Positions 37,660 to 45,393 of a DNA stretch of 46,906 nt are shown here, one piece after another. Below the pieces are notes generated by a model that was not told the DNA's origin, did not search any database, and was given only the letters and a program-made list of their open reading frames with translations. Source of the DNA: a virus; IMG/VR virus record IMGVR_UViG_3300048838_000698, positions 1-46,906 of that record. The stretch is one strand, 5' to 3'. The translations under genes were made by a program, and so were the position numbers. Numbering within the stretch: position 1 is the stretch's first letter; the number at the start of each line of letters is the position of its first letter.

Positions 37660-37977
37660 TTAGTTAATGATGTTGTAGTATTTCCAGACTGTTTCGCCGC
37701 AGCGGGGGCAGTTCCAATGCCAACCTCGCCGCCCGGCAAGGTGCTGCCAACTGCGGCCCCCGCTGTCATATTGTTCGCATGGGCAATCCAGCATCGTGCC
37801 GCGCCATCCACAGACGCAGACCGCCAGCATTGCACGCTCGTCTTTTACGTCAATGCTGCCCAACAGCGCACGCGCTAACTGCGCCCGGCTATGCTTATCG
37901 TTGGGATAGTCGAAATCAGGTTCGACACTTTTCAACATTTCAGCGATACGATTAAACTCGTCAGTTCTGTCTACCAT
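37660..37977 (-). CDS. Small zinc-ribbon-like protein (105 aa)
   Basis: ATG 37977 overlaps the previous stop (TGATG). The N-terminal half is helical (TDEFNRIAEMLKSVEPDFDY). The C-terminal half has cysteines in VCVCGWRGTMLDCPC and WNCPRCGETVW, which look like a zinc ribbon. It is the last gene of the leftward operon. Function unknown. Confidence 0.65.
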   Translation of the reverse strand: MVDRTDEFNRIAEMLKSVEPDFDYPNDKHSRAQLARALLGSIDVKDERAMLAVCVCGWRGTMLDCPCEQYDSGGRSWQHLAGRRGWHWNCPRCGETVWKYYNIIN

Positions 37978-38207
37978 CACTCACCCCCGGCCTCGCGACC
38001 TTCGTTCATGCGTCGCAGCGCTTCAGCGCGCAATAACGCTATCGTTCGCTCTGCGTTTTCCAAACGCAAACGGTACTTCTTTACCTTTTCGGCATAGTTA
38101 GCCACTATCAGCAACGTCTCCTGATTCTCGGCTACGTTGTCTGCCCATTCTACGATCTCATCCAACAGGAGATCATCCGACAGCGCCTTGATTTGTTCCG
38201 GTGTCAT
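37977..38207 (-). CDS. Small coiled-coil protein (76 aa)
   Basis: ATG 38207 is used, with GTGAGG upstream; a GTG at 38216 is possible. MTPEQIKALSDDLLLDEIVEWA is followed by a charged coiled coil (YRLRLENAERTIALLRAEAL). No family recognised. Confidence 0.6.
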   Translation of the reverse strand: MTPEQIKALSDDLLLDEIVEWADNVAENQETLLIVANYAEKVKKYRLRLENAERTIALLRAEALRRMNEGREAGGE

Positions 38208-38231
38208 ATGCCTCACCCCTCAGAATAGCGC

Positions 38232-39389
38232 TTATCGTGCCTCGATCAATAAAGGCTGGACTACCAACTCATGGTCGCCGACGGTGCGAATTGAATCAAT
38301 CATCACGTCGGCGTTGATTTCATCGCCCGTCCAACCGTCCGGCCAGGTGTTGAGCGTCCACAGTTGGCGAATGCGAGACGCCTCATCAGCGTTGATGAGG
38401 TCAACGCGCGCCCGGCGCTGGATGTCGAGCACGCGCTCTAACCCGTAGGCGCGGGCTTCCATCGTGAGCGGCCCCATGCGCTGCGCGTTCTTCTGATACG
38501 CGCCATCCTTACGCCGCCCGGCCTCATGTTTGCGCTTGCGCCACTTCGGGCGCTGCAATTCCTGATACAGTGGCTTCAGTTCGAGCAGCGGCGACAGGTG
38601 CGCCCACGCTGCTGTGCGCACCAGATTTTCGAGCGCCGTATCTTTGCTGGCTAGATTGCAGCCCACGCAGCCGGTGCGCGCTTCCTCATCGCCATAAACC
38701 AGCGCAATATCGGCCAGCATGTCGAAGTCATGTTCTCCCAGGAACAGCCAATCCCACACGAAGCACAAGCGCCAGTGCAGCAGCGGGGCCAGTGTGTCGC
38801 TAACCGCTTCGCCGGGGCTGGTCTGGAACCAGCCCTGACCGCACTCACCGCTGTCCTTGCTGCACGAAAGCGCGATGCGCTGATCTCGCGCGGCACTCTC
38901 GCCCATGCGCACGCCGGTAAGCATAAGGAACTTCTCGCCCACCTCGGCGCGCCGGGCCGCCAGGGCGTGCTGCATTGGCTCCACCTTGAGCTGCGGTGTG
39001 CACCAGCGGAACCTGTTCTTTGGGGGTGGCACGCCGCGCCCGAATATATACACGTAGAAGCGATCATCTAGCGGCGGCAGCACCACGCGCGCCTCATGAC
39101 CAGCGGTGCGCAGCGCGTCCATAAAAAGCATGGCCGTCGATTGCAGGGGTGGTAATTCCATGCGCGTGTCGGCATACAGGATGGTGAGCGTCTCTGGCGC
39201 AGGGACTTTGCCCGTGCGGATAGCCCACACCACAAACGCCGCTGTCGCGCTGGAGTCCTTGCCGCCACTGTAGGCAATGCACCAGTGCCGGTAGTGCTGC
39301 CCATACTCACGCAGGCTGGCGAGGGACAGGTCGAGCGCAGCATCGAAGGACATGCGCAGATCGTCAAATAACGTTGGTTGTGCTCGCAT
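38232..39389 (-). CDS. DndC / PAPS-reductase-like ATP-pyrophosphatase
   Basis: A 385-residue protein of the adenine-nucleotide alpha-hydrolase superfamily. The PP-loop SGGKDS lies at residues 41-46, followed by TILYADTRMELP, RFRWCTPQLK (Cys130), GVRMGESAARDQR and TGCVGCNLASKDTALE (Cys241 and Cys244), with Cys176 and Cys183 between. This combination of motifs is that of DndC-like and PAPS-reductase-like proteins, the Cys positions being compatible with an Fe-S cluster. DndC takes part in DNA phosphorothioation. No dndB, D or E is seen, so a complete Dnd system is not shown; sulphur transfer to DNA or tRNA, or a PAPS reductase role, remains open. Confidence 0.75.
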   Translation of the reverse strand: MRAQPTLFDDLRMSFDAALDLSLASLREYGQHYRHWCIAYSGGKDSSATAAFVVWAIRTGKVPAPETLTILYADTRMELPPLQSTAMLFMDALRTAGHEARVVLPPLDDRFYVYIFGRGVPPPKNRFRWCTPQLKVEPMQHALAARRAEVGEKFLMLTGVRMGESAARDQRIALSCSKDSGECGQGWFQTSPGEAVSDTLAPLLHWRLCFVWDWLFLGEHDFDMLADIALVYGDEEARTGCVGCNLASKDTALENLVRTAAWAHLSPLLELKPLYQELQRPKWRKRKHEAGRRKDGAYQKNAQRMGPLTMEARAYGLERVLDIQRRARVDLINADEASRIRQLWTLNTWPDGWTGDEINADVMIDSIRTVGDHELVVQPLLIEAR

Positions 39390-39395
39390 TACTGT

Positions 39396-39599
39396 TTACC
39401 CCCCAGAATCCAGATTATTAGACCTGTTCATCCTCAACTGCCGCCCAAGGACGACGTAGCGCCGCCCCTGAGCATCTTCGACCAGCATGTTGCCGTTCTT
39501 TCCCCGGACGCACTTCCCGTCGCCGCGGCGCACCGGGTCGCACTGGAGGCCGCGCAGGGAATCATCGGTGAGACGGTCGCCGCGATAGGTGTAGCGCAT
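39396..39599 (-). CDS. Small hypothetical protein (67 aa)
   Basis: ATG 39599 overlaps the ssb stop (TGATG). Basic and Gly-rich, with a beta-like middle (DGKCVRGKNGNMLVEDAQGR, RYVVLGRQLRM). It is encoded between ssb and the DndC-like gene. Role unknown. Confidence 0.6.
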   Translation of the reverse strand: MRYTYRGDRLTDDSLRGLQCDPVRRGDGKCVRGKNGNMLVEDAQGRRYVVLGRQLRMNRSNNLDSGG

Positions 39600-40003
39600 C
39601 AGAACGGAATCTCGTTCACGCCATCCGGCGGCGGCGGGAAATCGTCCGCGCCGTCACGCGGGTCTGCGCTGTCGGTGCGAGCGCCCAGCAATTGCAGCGC
39701 GGAGGCCGTCAGGTCGAGCGAGGCGGCGGGCTGGCCGCTTTTGTCCATATAGGCGGACGCCTCGACCGTGCCGACGATCATGACCTGGCCGCCCTTGCGG
39801 ACGTAGCTGGTGGCGATGTCGGCAAGCTGCTCCCAGCACGTCACGCGGTACCAAACAGTACGCTCCTGGCGCTGGTCGCCGGTGCCGAATTTGCGCGTGA
39901 CGGCCACCGAAAAATCGCAGACGGATTTGCCCGCCTGGGTTGTGCGCGCGACAGGGTCACGCCCGACATTGCCTACGATGATCGTTTGTGCCCAGCCAGC
40001 CAT
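39599..40003 (-). CDS. ssb: Single-stranded DNA-binding protein
   Basis: A 134-residue OB-fold protein starting at ATG 40003, with GGAGGG upstream. Typical elements are IIVGNVGRDPVARTTQAGKS, CDFSVAVTRKF, RTVWYRVTCWEQLADIATSY, VRKGGQVMIVGTVEASAY. The C-terminal tail (DDFPPPPDGVNEIPF) ends in the IPF tip that recruits partner proteins. It would coat ssDNA for replication and for the Sak4-type ATPase. Confidence 0.95.
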   Translation of the reverse strand: MAGWAQTIIVGNVGRDPVARTTQAGKSVCDFSVAVTRKFGTGDQRQERTVWYRVTCWEQLADIATSYVRKGGQVMIVGTVEASAYMDKSGQPAASLDLTASALQLLGARTDSADPRDGADDFPPPPDGVNEIPF

Positions 40004-40005
40004 GC

Positions 40006-40269
40006 TTATAGCCCTCCCCACTCGAACAGGTCGCAGATGTAGCGCGCTGCGCCGTCGTCCGTAATGCGGCGCACGCAGTAAAACGGAAGCTGATACACGT
40101 CGCCGTCGTGCAGAATGAGCACGAGGCCCTGGATGAAGTCAATCGCTTCGAGCGTGCCGCGCTCGACGCCCAGATCGTAGGCGACGTTAGGGTCATCAAT
40201 CGCCACCGGGTCACCGTAGAGCCAACCGCGCTTGTCCTGCGGGTGGAGGGGTGTGAGGGCGTCAGGCAT
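40006..40269 (-). CDS. Small hypothetical protein (87 aa)
   Basis: ATG 40269 has AAGGA seven bases upstream and overlaps the methyltransferase stop. The beta-rich sequence (LEAIDFIQGLVLILHDGDVY, QLPFYCVRRITDDGAARYIC) looks like a small SH3-like or regulatory domain. It stops two bases before ssb. Confidence 0.6.
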   Translation of the reverse strand: MPDALTPLHPQDKRGWLYGDPVAIDDPNVAYDLGVERGTLEAIDFIQGLVLILHDGDVYQLPFYCVRRITDDGAARYICDLFEWGGL

Positions 40270-41653
40270 TGGGGGTTCCTTCCAGAGATTCAATGCAGCG
40301 GGCAACAATCCACTGCGCGACGTTGCAGGCGACGGCGTTGCCCACCTGCCGCACCTGGTCACGCTTACTGCCGAGAATGATGTAGCTATCGGGAAAGCTC
40401 ATGCCGAGCTTCAATTCGCGTGGTTCGAGCATTCTGAAACCGCAGTTCTCGACCACCTCATCGGCGTCTGGCTCGATGAGTGCCTGATGCTGGAGCGTGC
40501 GCTGCGTGGGCAGCGGCTCGAATACTGATTTATAGACTGAGTTGCCACCGTAATAGGACATAATGAGCGCGTGATGATTGGCCGGGGCGTGCGTCTGGAT
40601 AAGAAGTGGCGGCACAACCAGCGCATGGCGCTTCTCGGTGGTAATCACCGGCAGCGGTTCGGCGGTGCTCGACTGCGCGTTGTCGCGCGTGTAGTATGAC
40701 ATAATGAACGGCTCGATCAGGGCCAGTGTCTGACGTGTGGTCTGTGTGGGCAGCGGTGAGATGGTCGCGCTGACCTTGTGCGCGTCAGAGGCCTGCGAGT
40801 ATGCCAGAACAACCGGCGTCGGTTGCCGGGCGAATTTGCGCAATCCCACCCGCACACGCTCGATAGTCTTGGGTTTCAGCGGGCGCTGGCGATCACCGAT
40901 GCGTGGCGCGGGAAGTGACCAGTTAATCACGCTGGCGGCGGGCTTCGTTTGCGGCTGCACTTCCCTGCCACAGTGCGGGCAGCGGTAGACGTACTGGCCC
41001 TTTTTGCCGTAGCCTCCCCACTGCTTTTCAGGATGCTTCCATGTCTGGACTGATGCAACCAAACCGTGCTCAACACACAGCGCGTCAGGGTGGAAATCGA
41101 GCACTGGAGCACGGTTGCCTCGCTTCCAGAACACCGTGTACCAGCGGTCGCGTGACTGAGGTACGTCGAAAAACATGGCGTTGAGATAGAGCGTCCGACT
41201 GGTATAACCGAGATGGTGCATGGCGGTGAGCCAGTCGGTGTAATACTGCCAGTGATGAATGTCCACCACGTTTTCGACAATGACAACCTCATACTGATGA
41301 AACTCTGAGAACTCGACCACCTCGCGCATGGTGGCTCGACTGCGTTCTTCTGCGGGGTCAATCTTGTGTTCGCCCCACAGATCGAGCTGCGCGATATTCT
41401 TGCGCTGGCGGCCTTTGGCTACGCTGTGGTTGGTGCATTCCGGCGAGAACCACGCGATGTCGGTGCCCGGATAGCGCGACGGATGTGTCGCCTGGATGTC
41501 ATCCAGATAGTGGTCTGTGCCGGGATGGTTGGTGTTGTGTGTCTCGATGGCGAGCGCCCAGTGATTGGCCGCACCGCGCACTTCCAGGCCGGCAGCCACC
41601 ATGCCGGTGCTGCTGCCACCTGCCCCGCAAAAGAAATCAAAGGCTGTGACCAT
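40262..41653 (-). CDS. DNA C5-cytosine methyltransferase
   Basis: A 463-residue enzyme with the C5-MTase motifs in order: I FDFFCGAGGSSTG (residues 5-17), IV FSPECTNHS (Cys73, PEC in place of PPC, a known variant), VI ENV (127-129), VIII QSRDR (166-170) and X QVGNAV near the end. A zinc-ribbon (YRCPHCGREV) is inserted near residue 226, upstream of the target-recognition part, which contains two similar segments (IMSYYTRDNAQSSTAEPLPV and IMSYYGGNSVYKSVFEPLPT). ATG 41653 is preferred, with GAGG six bases upstream. It methylates cytosine in an unknown sequence, protecting phage DNA from restriction. Confidence 0.93.
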   Translation of the reverse strand: MVTAFDFFCGAGGSSTGMVAAGLEVRGAANHWALAIETHNTNHPGTDHYLDDIQATHPSRYPGTDIAWFSPECTNHSVAKGRQRKNIAQLDLWGEHKIDPAEERSRATMREVVEFSEFHQYEVVIVENVVDIHHWQYYTDWLTAMHHLGYTSRTLYLNAMFFDVPQSRDRWYTVFWKRGNRAPVLDFHPDALCVEHGLVASVQTWKHPEKQWGGYGKKGQYVYRCPHCGREVQPQTKPAASVINWSLPAPRIGDRQRPLKPKTIERVRVGLRKFARQPTPVVLAYSQASDAHKVSATISPLPTQTTRQTLALIEPFIMSYYTRDNAQSSTAEPLPVITTEKRHALVVPPLLIQTHAPANHHALIMSYYGGNSVYKSVFEPLPTQRTLQHQALIEPDADEVVENCGFRMLEPRELKLGMSFPDSYIILGSKRDQVRQVGNAVACNVAQWIVARCIESLEGTPNA

Positions 41654-41837
41654 CATCCACCTCACGGTACTTCATGGCGCGCTGGTAGAGGCGCACGTGG
41701 CGGGCCAGGCGTTCGCGGCGCGTGGGCGGATACAACGCGTTGTCGAGGCGCCGGCGGGACATCTGGATCAGCGCGACATAGCGCGGGGAGATGCCCAGCG
41801 AGTCCAGCAGCGCAGAGGTGTCGAGGTGGGTGGTCAT
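41637..41837 (-). CDS. Small hypothetical protein (66 aa)
   Basis: ATG 41837 overlaps the helicase-MTase stop (ATGA) and the product overlaps the methyltransferase start by 17 bases. It is basic and helical (ALIQMSRRRLDNALYPPTRR, ERLARHVRLYQRAMKYR), perhaps an HTH-containing protein. No family recognised. Confidence 0.6.
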   Translation of the reverse strand: MTTHLDTSALLDSLGISPRYVALIQMSRRRLDNALYPPTRRERLARHVRLYQRAMKYREVDDGHSL

Positions 41838-44182
41838 GAGGCGTTCCCTTCTACTTCTACTCCAGCATGGGCGAATAGATCGATCTGGCTAATCTGACGT
41901 TCCGCTTCTGTCAGATTAGCGCACGCGATGTCGTAGTATTCCTGCTTCAGTTCAACACCGACGAACTTACGACCGCGCTTGATAGCCTCATAACCCTCGC
42001 TGCCGATGCCGGCAAACGGTGACAGCACCACATCGCCGGGCGCGCTCCATAAATCAATCGCGCGTGCAATCACATCCAGTTGCAGCGGGCAGATGTGTTT
42101 ACTGTCCTGATCGGTTTTGGCGATCAGGTAATTCAGCACGTTCGTTTGATCAATGTCGTACCAGACCGGAGAGGCGTAGCGCTGCCATACCGCGATGCTG
42201 TAGTTCTGTTCTCTGGTGCGCCCGCGCGGGCTGATTTCCGCTTCAGTGGGCGGCTCAGTGCCCACGTAGTCACCGACCACGCGCCGCTGCTTGATTTCGC
42301 GCCCGCCCTCAATCGGCCACTTGCGGAACACCAGCAGATAATCAGGCATGCCCTGACGGCAGGCCTCTGAGCGATCTGTAAAATTCTTGTGCAGCAGACC
42401 GTGATTTTTTGTGCGCTGCATTTCGATTACCGGGTCTTTCCAGATGGTGACGCGGCTGTGATACTGCCAGCCGTAACGCTCATGCGCGCGAACGATGTCG
42501 CCGGGGAAATCGCGCAGACCAGCGCTGCCGTCACGGTTCATGTAGGCTGGCAGGTCTTTGCAGTGCACGGCGGTCAAACGGCCCGGCAACGTTACGCGAT
42601 ACAGCTCGCGGATGAGGTATTCGTAATGGGCAAAAAACTCATCGCTGTCAGAGCTATTGCCCATATCCGCCTCGCTGTCAGAGTAGATATACAGGTTCGC
42701 GAACGGCGGCGAGTACACTGAGAAATCCACGCTGTTTTCTTCGAATGTGGCGACGGTTGTTACGCAGTCGCCCAGGTGCATCGTCCAGTTGTCACCCTTT
42801 GTGCTTGCATGCCCTGGCAATGTTAATTCCAATCGTTTGCCGTCACGGAACAGGCCATATTGGTGCATGGCCTCATTCATGCTGCGCTGCATCTGCTCAA
42901 ACCCTGCCTGCTTTTCAGTCAGCGCGCTGCGAACGTTGCCTTCGGTTTCGGCGTAAATCAAATGCGTTTCGACCGGCTGAGTCTGGCCGTAGCGGTGTGT
43001 ACGCTTTAGCGACTGATAGAGCTTCTCAAAACTGAAGCCTACACCCGCGTAAATCACCTGGTGACAGTGCTGCCAGTTGAGGCCGAAGCCCGCAATATCC
43101 GGCTTGGTGATGATGATTCGAGCATCTCCACGAGTGAAGGCGCGCAACTTTTCCTCTTTAGCGCTGGTGCTGTCACTGCCGCGCACCTCTGCCGCCAGTG
43201 GCAGCGCCGCGCGCAGCGCATCGGCTTCATAGTTCGTATCGCACCAGATAATAATCGCGTCATCTGGCGGGATGGAGTCGACCAATTCCACGACCTTATC
43301 AACACGATCATCTAAACTTTCGCGCTTGACCTTGTGCAGCGTCGTCGATGATGGATTAGTGTCAGGGAACAGCATGCCCTCAGATTGTGCCCGCTGGATA
43401 CTGGCCGCATTCGCTGCCAGTTGATGCTCATGGATTCTCAGTTCTGGTAGATCGAAACCGGGCATATCATACATTTCGCCCAGGTCGCCCGGCCTGCTGA
43501 TGCACACGGCCCACGTGGTCAACCAGCGCCAGAAGTCTTTTTCCGCATGTCCCTTCAGGCGGTAATCGCCGGCGCTCATCGTGTCGTTGATGAACCAGCG
43601 GCTAATCATTTCGTTTGAGGCCATGATGTTGAGGAAGTCGGCGTGATTGCCAAGCTCCAGATGGTCATTCGGTGCAGGGGTCGCGGTACAGGCCAACTTG
43701 TAAGGTGTGGCCTGAAATAAGTCGATGATCTGGCGTTTTGTTTTGCCGGTGAAGGCCTTCAGGATTGAGCTTTCGTCCAGCACAATGCCCGTAAAGGCGC
43801 TGGCATCCATCAGATGAAGGCGCTCGTAGTTCGTGATGACAATCTGCGCGCCGTTCAGGTCGTCCTTGCTGTAGACATGCTCAACGGGAATGTCGAATTT
43901 CTGACCTTCACGAACGGTCTGTTCAGCCACTGCCAGCGGCGCCAGTATCAGCACTTTCCCGCCCGTGTGAAGCGCGACGTGGTGCGCCCATTCGAGTTGC
44001 ATGGCCGTTTTACCCATGCCACACTCTGCGAATATGGCAGCCTTGCCCAGCCGCAGCGCCCAGCGCACGATGTCACGCTGGAACAAAAACAGCTTAGGGT
44101 TAATGGCGTCCGGGGCAACAGTAAAACCGGACAGCGCGACATCGGCGCGTTTCGATGCAAGGAATGTTGCATAATCAGTCAT
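41834..44182 (-). CDS. SNF2-type helicase fused to DNA methyltransferase
   Basis: A 782-residue fusion. The N-terminal 460 residues are an SF2 (SNF2-like) helicase: Walker A AECGMGKT (52-59), LDES (135-138), TATPAPND, and motifs V-VI in ITKPDIAGFGLNWQHC and LKRTHRYGQT. From about residue 465, a beta-class DNA methyltransferase follows: WTMHLGDCV, SPPF (491-494, motif IV, in the N4-cytosine/N6-adenine group) and SPFAGIGSEG near residue 730 (motif I). The order helicase-then-methylase is unusual but known in phages. The start ATG 44182 overlaps the HTH gene (ATGA). Confidence 0.9.
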   Translation of the reverse strand: MTDYATFLASKRADVALSGFTVAPDAINPKLFLFQRDIVRWALRLGKAAIFAECGMGKTAMQLEWAHHVALHTGGKVLILAPLAVAEQTVREGQKFDIPVEHVYSKDDLNGAQIVITNYERLHLMDASAFTGIVLDESSILKAFTGKTKRQIIDLFQATPYKLACTATPAPNDHLELGNHADFLNIMASNEMISRWFINDTMSAGDYRLKGHAEKDFWRWLTTWAVCISRPGDLGEMYDMPGFDLPELRIHEHQLAANAASIQRAQSEGMLFPDTNPSSTTLHKVKRESLDDRVDKVVELVDSIPPDDAIIIWCDTNYEADALRAALPLAAEVRGSDSTSAKEEKLRAFTRGDARIIITKPDIAGFGLNWQHCHQVIYAGVGFSFEKLYQSLKRTHRYGQTQPVETHLIYAETEGNVRSALTEKQAGFEQMQRSMNEAMHQYGLFRDGKRLELTLPGHASTKGDNWTMHLGDCVTTVATFEENSVDFSVYSPPFANLYIYSDSEADMGNSSDSDEFFAHYEYLIRELYRVTLPGRLTAVHCKDLPAYMNRDGSAGLRDFPGDIVRAHERYGWQYHSRVTIWKDPVIEMQRTKNHGLLHKNFTDRSEACRQGMPDYLLVFRKWPIEGGREIKQRRVVGDYVGTEPPTEAEISPRGRTREQNYSIAVWQRYASPVWYDIDQTNVLNYLIAKTDQDSKHICPLQLDVIARAIDLWSAPGDVVLSPFAGIGSEGYEAIKRGRKFVGVELKQEYYDIACANLTEAERQISQIDLFAHAGVEVEGNAS
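44155..44172 (+). promoter_or_regulatory. Dispersed dyad site, copy F
   Basis: ATGCAAGGAATGTTGCAT matches the consensus at 16 of 18 positions, in codons 4-9 of the helicase-methyltransferase gene. Both outer arms (ATGCAA and TTGCAT) are perfect. Confidence 0.4.
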
Positions 44183-44577
44183 CTACGGTTTCTCCTCGAC
44201 TTCGGCGCGGGCCGGTGCAGGCTGTACGCGGCGATCAGCGGGCGCTTGCCGGGGCCTTCGACCAATTCAAAATGACCGGCAGCCACCCAGCGCGACACGG
44301 TGGCCGGGTGCACGCCCAGGATGCGGGCGGCCTCGGCCTGGTTGACGGCGCTCACCGTGTCCCCTGCCCCGGCGGGGCGGGCGGCAAGCTGCGCTTCGAG
44401 CGCGCGCACGCGCTCACGGGCCACGCGCAACAAATGTTGCAGCTTCTCATTCTCAGCGCGCAGTTCGACGATGATCTGGTCGGTGCGGGCCGTGTCGCTG
44501 GCCGGGCCGTTGGCGCGGTCGAGGGCGGCGATGGTGCCCTTTGCCCAGGCGTTAAGGGTGTGTCGGGGCAGGCTCAT
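44179..44577 (-). CDS. Coiled-coil plus HTH excisionase-like protein (132 aa)
   Basis: ATG 44577 follows the previous gene. A helical N-terminal coil (DQIIVELRAENEKLQHLLRV, ARERVRALEAQLAARPA) leads to a C-terminal HTH (VNQAEAARILGVHPATVSRWV), of the MerR/excisionase type. The coil codons around LQHLL contain copy G of the dispersed dyad. It could be the regulator of the operon. Confidence 0.7.
   Translation of the reverse strand: MSLPRHTLNAWAKGTIAALDRANGPASDTARTDQIIVELRAENEKLQHLLRVARERVRALEAQLAARPAGAGDTVSAVNQAEAARILGVHPATVSRWVAAGHFELVEGPGKRPLIAAYSLHRPAPKSRRNRR
44425..44442 (+). promoter_or_regulatory. Dispersed dyad site, copy G
   Basis: GCGCAACAAATGTTGCAG carries the full 14-bp GCAACAAATGTTGC core. 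It lies within the coiled-coil coding part of the HTH gene and is read there in the opposite strand, as LQHLL. Confidence 0.5.
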
Positions 44578-45179
44578 CCGGCACGCTCCAGTTGGCGCAG
44601 CACGGGCACCAGCGGCGCGGCCTGGGGGACGGACGCCAGCGCGGCCAGGTCAACCGTGCGCAGCGTGTCCTTGAGGCGCGCCAGCAGCGCCAGTTCGTGC
44701 GCCAGTGACGGCGCGGGGCCGACGGGCAGCGGCGGCAGGGCGCGGGCGGCGGCGGCCAGGGACGAGACTTCCGGCACGTCGGGCGCGGGGGGGGTGTAGT
44801 CCGGGTCAGGGCGCAGGTCGCGCTCCGGCGACGTGGCGATGACGGCGGACAGGTAGATGCGCCCGACGGTCGTGATGCGCACACGGTTGCGGTCTGCGTC
44901 AAACTCCGCGAACCCCCGGCGCACCAGTGAGTGCGCGGTGGACGGGTGCACGTTGGTGGCGGTGCCGGATGAGGGGGCATTGGTCACGGTGGCCCACTCG
45001 TGGTCGAGCAGCAGGCCCAGGGCCGCGCGGCAGTTGCGCTCCTCAGGCGGCAGGGCCGATTGATTGCGTTTGCGATTGTACGCCTGGGTATGGGCGGTGC
45101 AATAGGTTCGCACCGCGCCGGTGCGCGTGATGTGGCGGGGCTGGTTGCACCCCGGCACCGCGCAGGTCAGGTCAGTCAT
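44574..45179 (-). CDS. Zinc-finger / winged-helix-like hypothetical protein (201 aa)
   Basis: ATG 45179 (MTDLTCAVPGCNQPRHITRT) starts a protein with a Cys/His cluster (C6, C11, then TYCTAHTQAY). Next comes a winged-helix-like segment (ATNVHPSTAHSLVRRGFAEF, DADRNRVRITTVGRIYLS). A Pro/Ala-rich helical C-terminus follows. The stop overlaps the next start by four bases. Regulatory or DNA-binding role is inferred. Confidence 0.65.
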   Translation of the reverse strand: MTDLTCAVPGCNQPRHITRTGAVRTYCTAHTQAYNRKRNQSALPPEERNCRAALGLLLDHEWATVTNAPSSGTATNVHPSTAHSLVRRGFAEFDADRNRVRITTVGRIYLSAVIATSPERDLRPDPDYTPPAPDVPEVSSLAAAARALPPLPVGPAPSLAHELALLARLKDTLRTVDLAALASVPQAAPLVPVLRQLERAG

Positions 45180-45393
45180 TGATGTGCTCCATCTGCGCCA
45201 GGGTTGCGCGAATGAGCGCACAGGCGCGGTCGGCAGCGTCGGGCGCGCCAGACCGCAGCAGGTCGCCCAGGTAGGCGAGCGTGCCGGCCAGTTGGCACAG
45301 GTCGACCTGCTGGCGGGCGGTCTGATCGGTCAGTGTGACCAGATCAGCCTGCATCCGGGACACCAGGGCCAGTTCGGAACGATCCATCATCAT
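45172..45393 (-). CDS. Small helical protein (73 aa)
   Basis: The first of three ATGs (45393) overlaps the preceding stop (ATGA), with GAGGAAGG upstream. The product (MDRSELALVSRMQADLVTLT, ARQQVDLCQLAGTLAYLGDL) is helical. It overlaps the next gene by eight bases. Function unknown. Confidence 0.6.
   Translation of the reverse strand: MMMDRSELALVSRMQADLVTLTDQTARQQVDLCQLAGTLAYLGDLLRSGAPDAADRACALIRATLAQMEHIND

Noticed and set aside
38232-39389. Complete Dnd phosphorothioation system
   Set aside because: Only the DndC-like gene is present; no DndB, DndD, DndE or cysteine desulphurase is recognisable in the window.
40262-44182. Type II restriction-modification system
   Set aside because: Two methyltransferases are visible, but no adjacent endonuclease; the nuclease-like moron at 31043 is 9 kb away with separate control.
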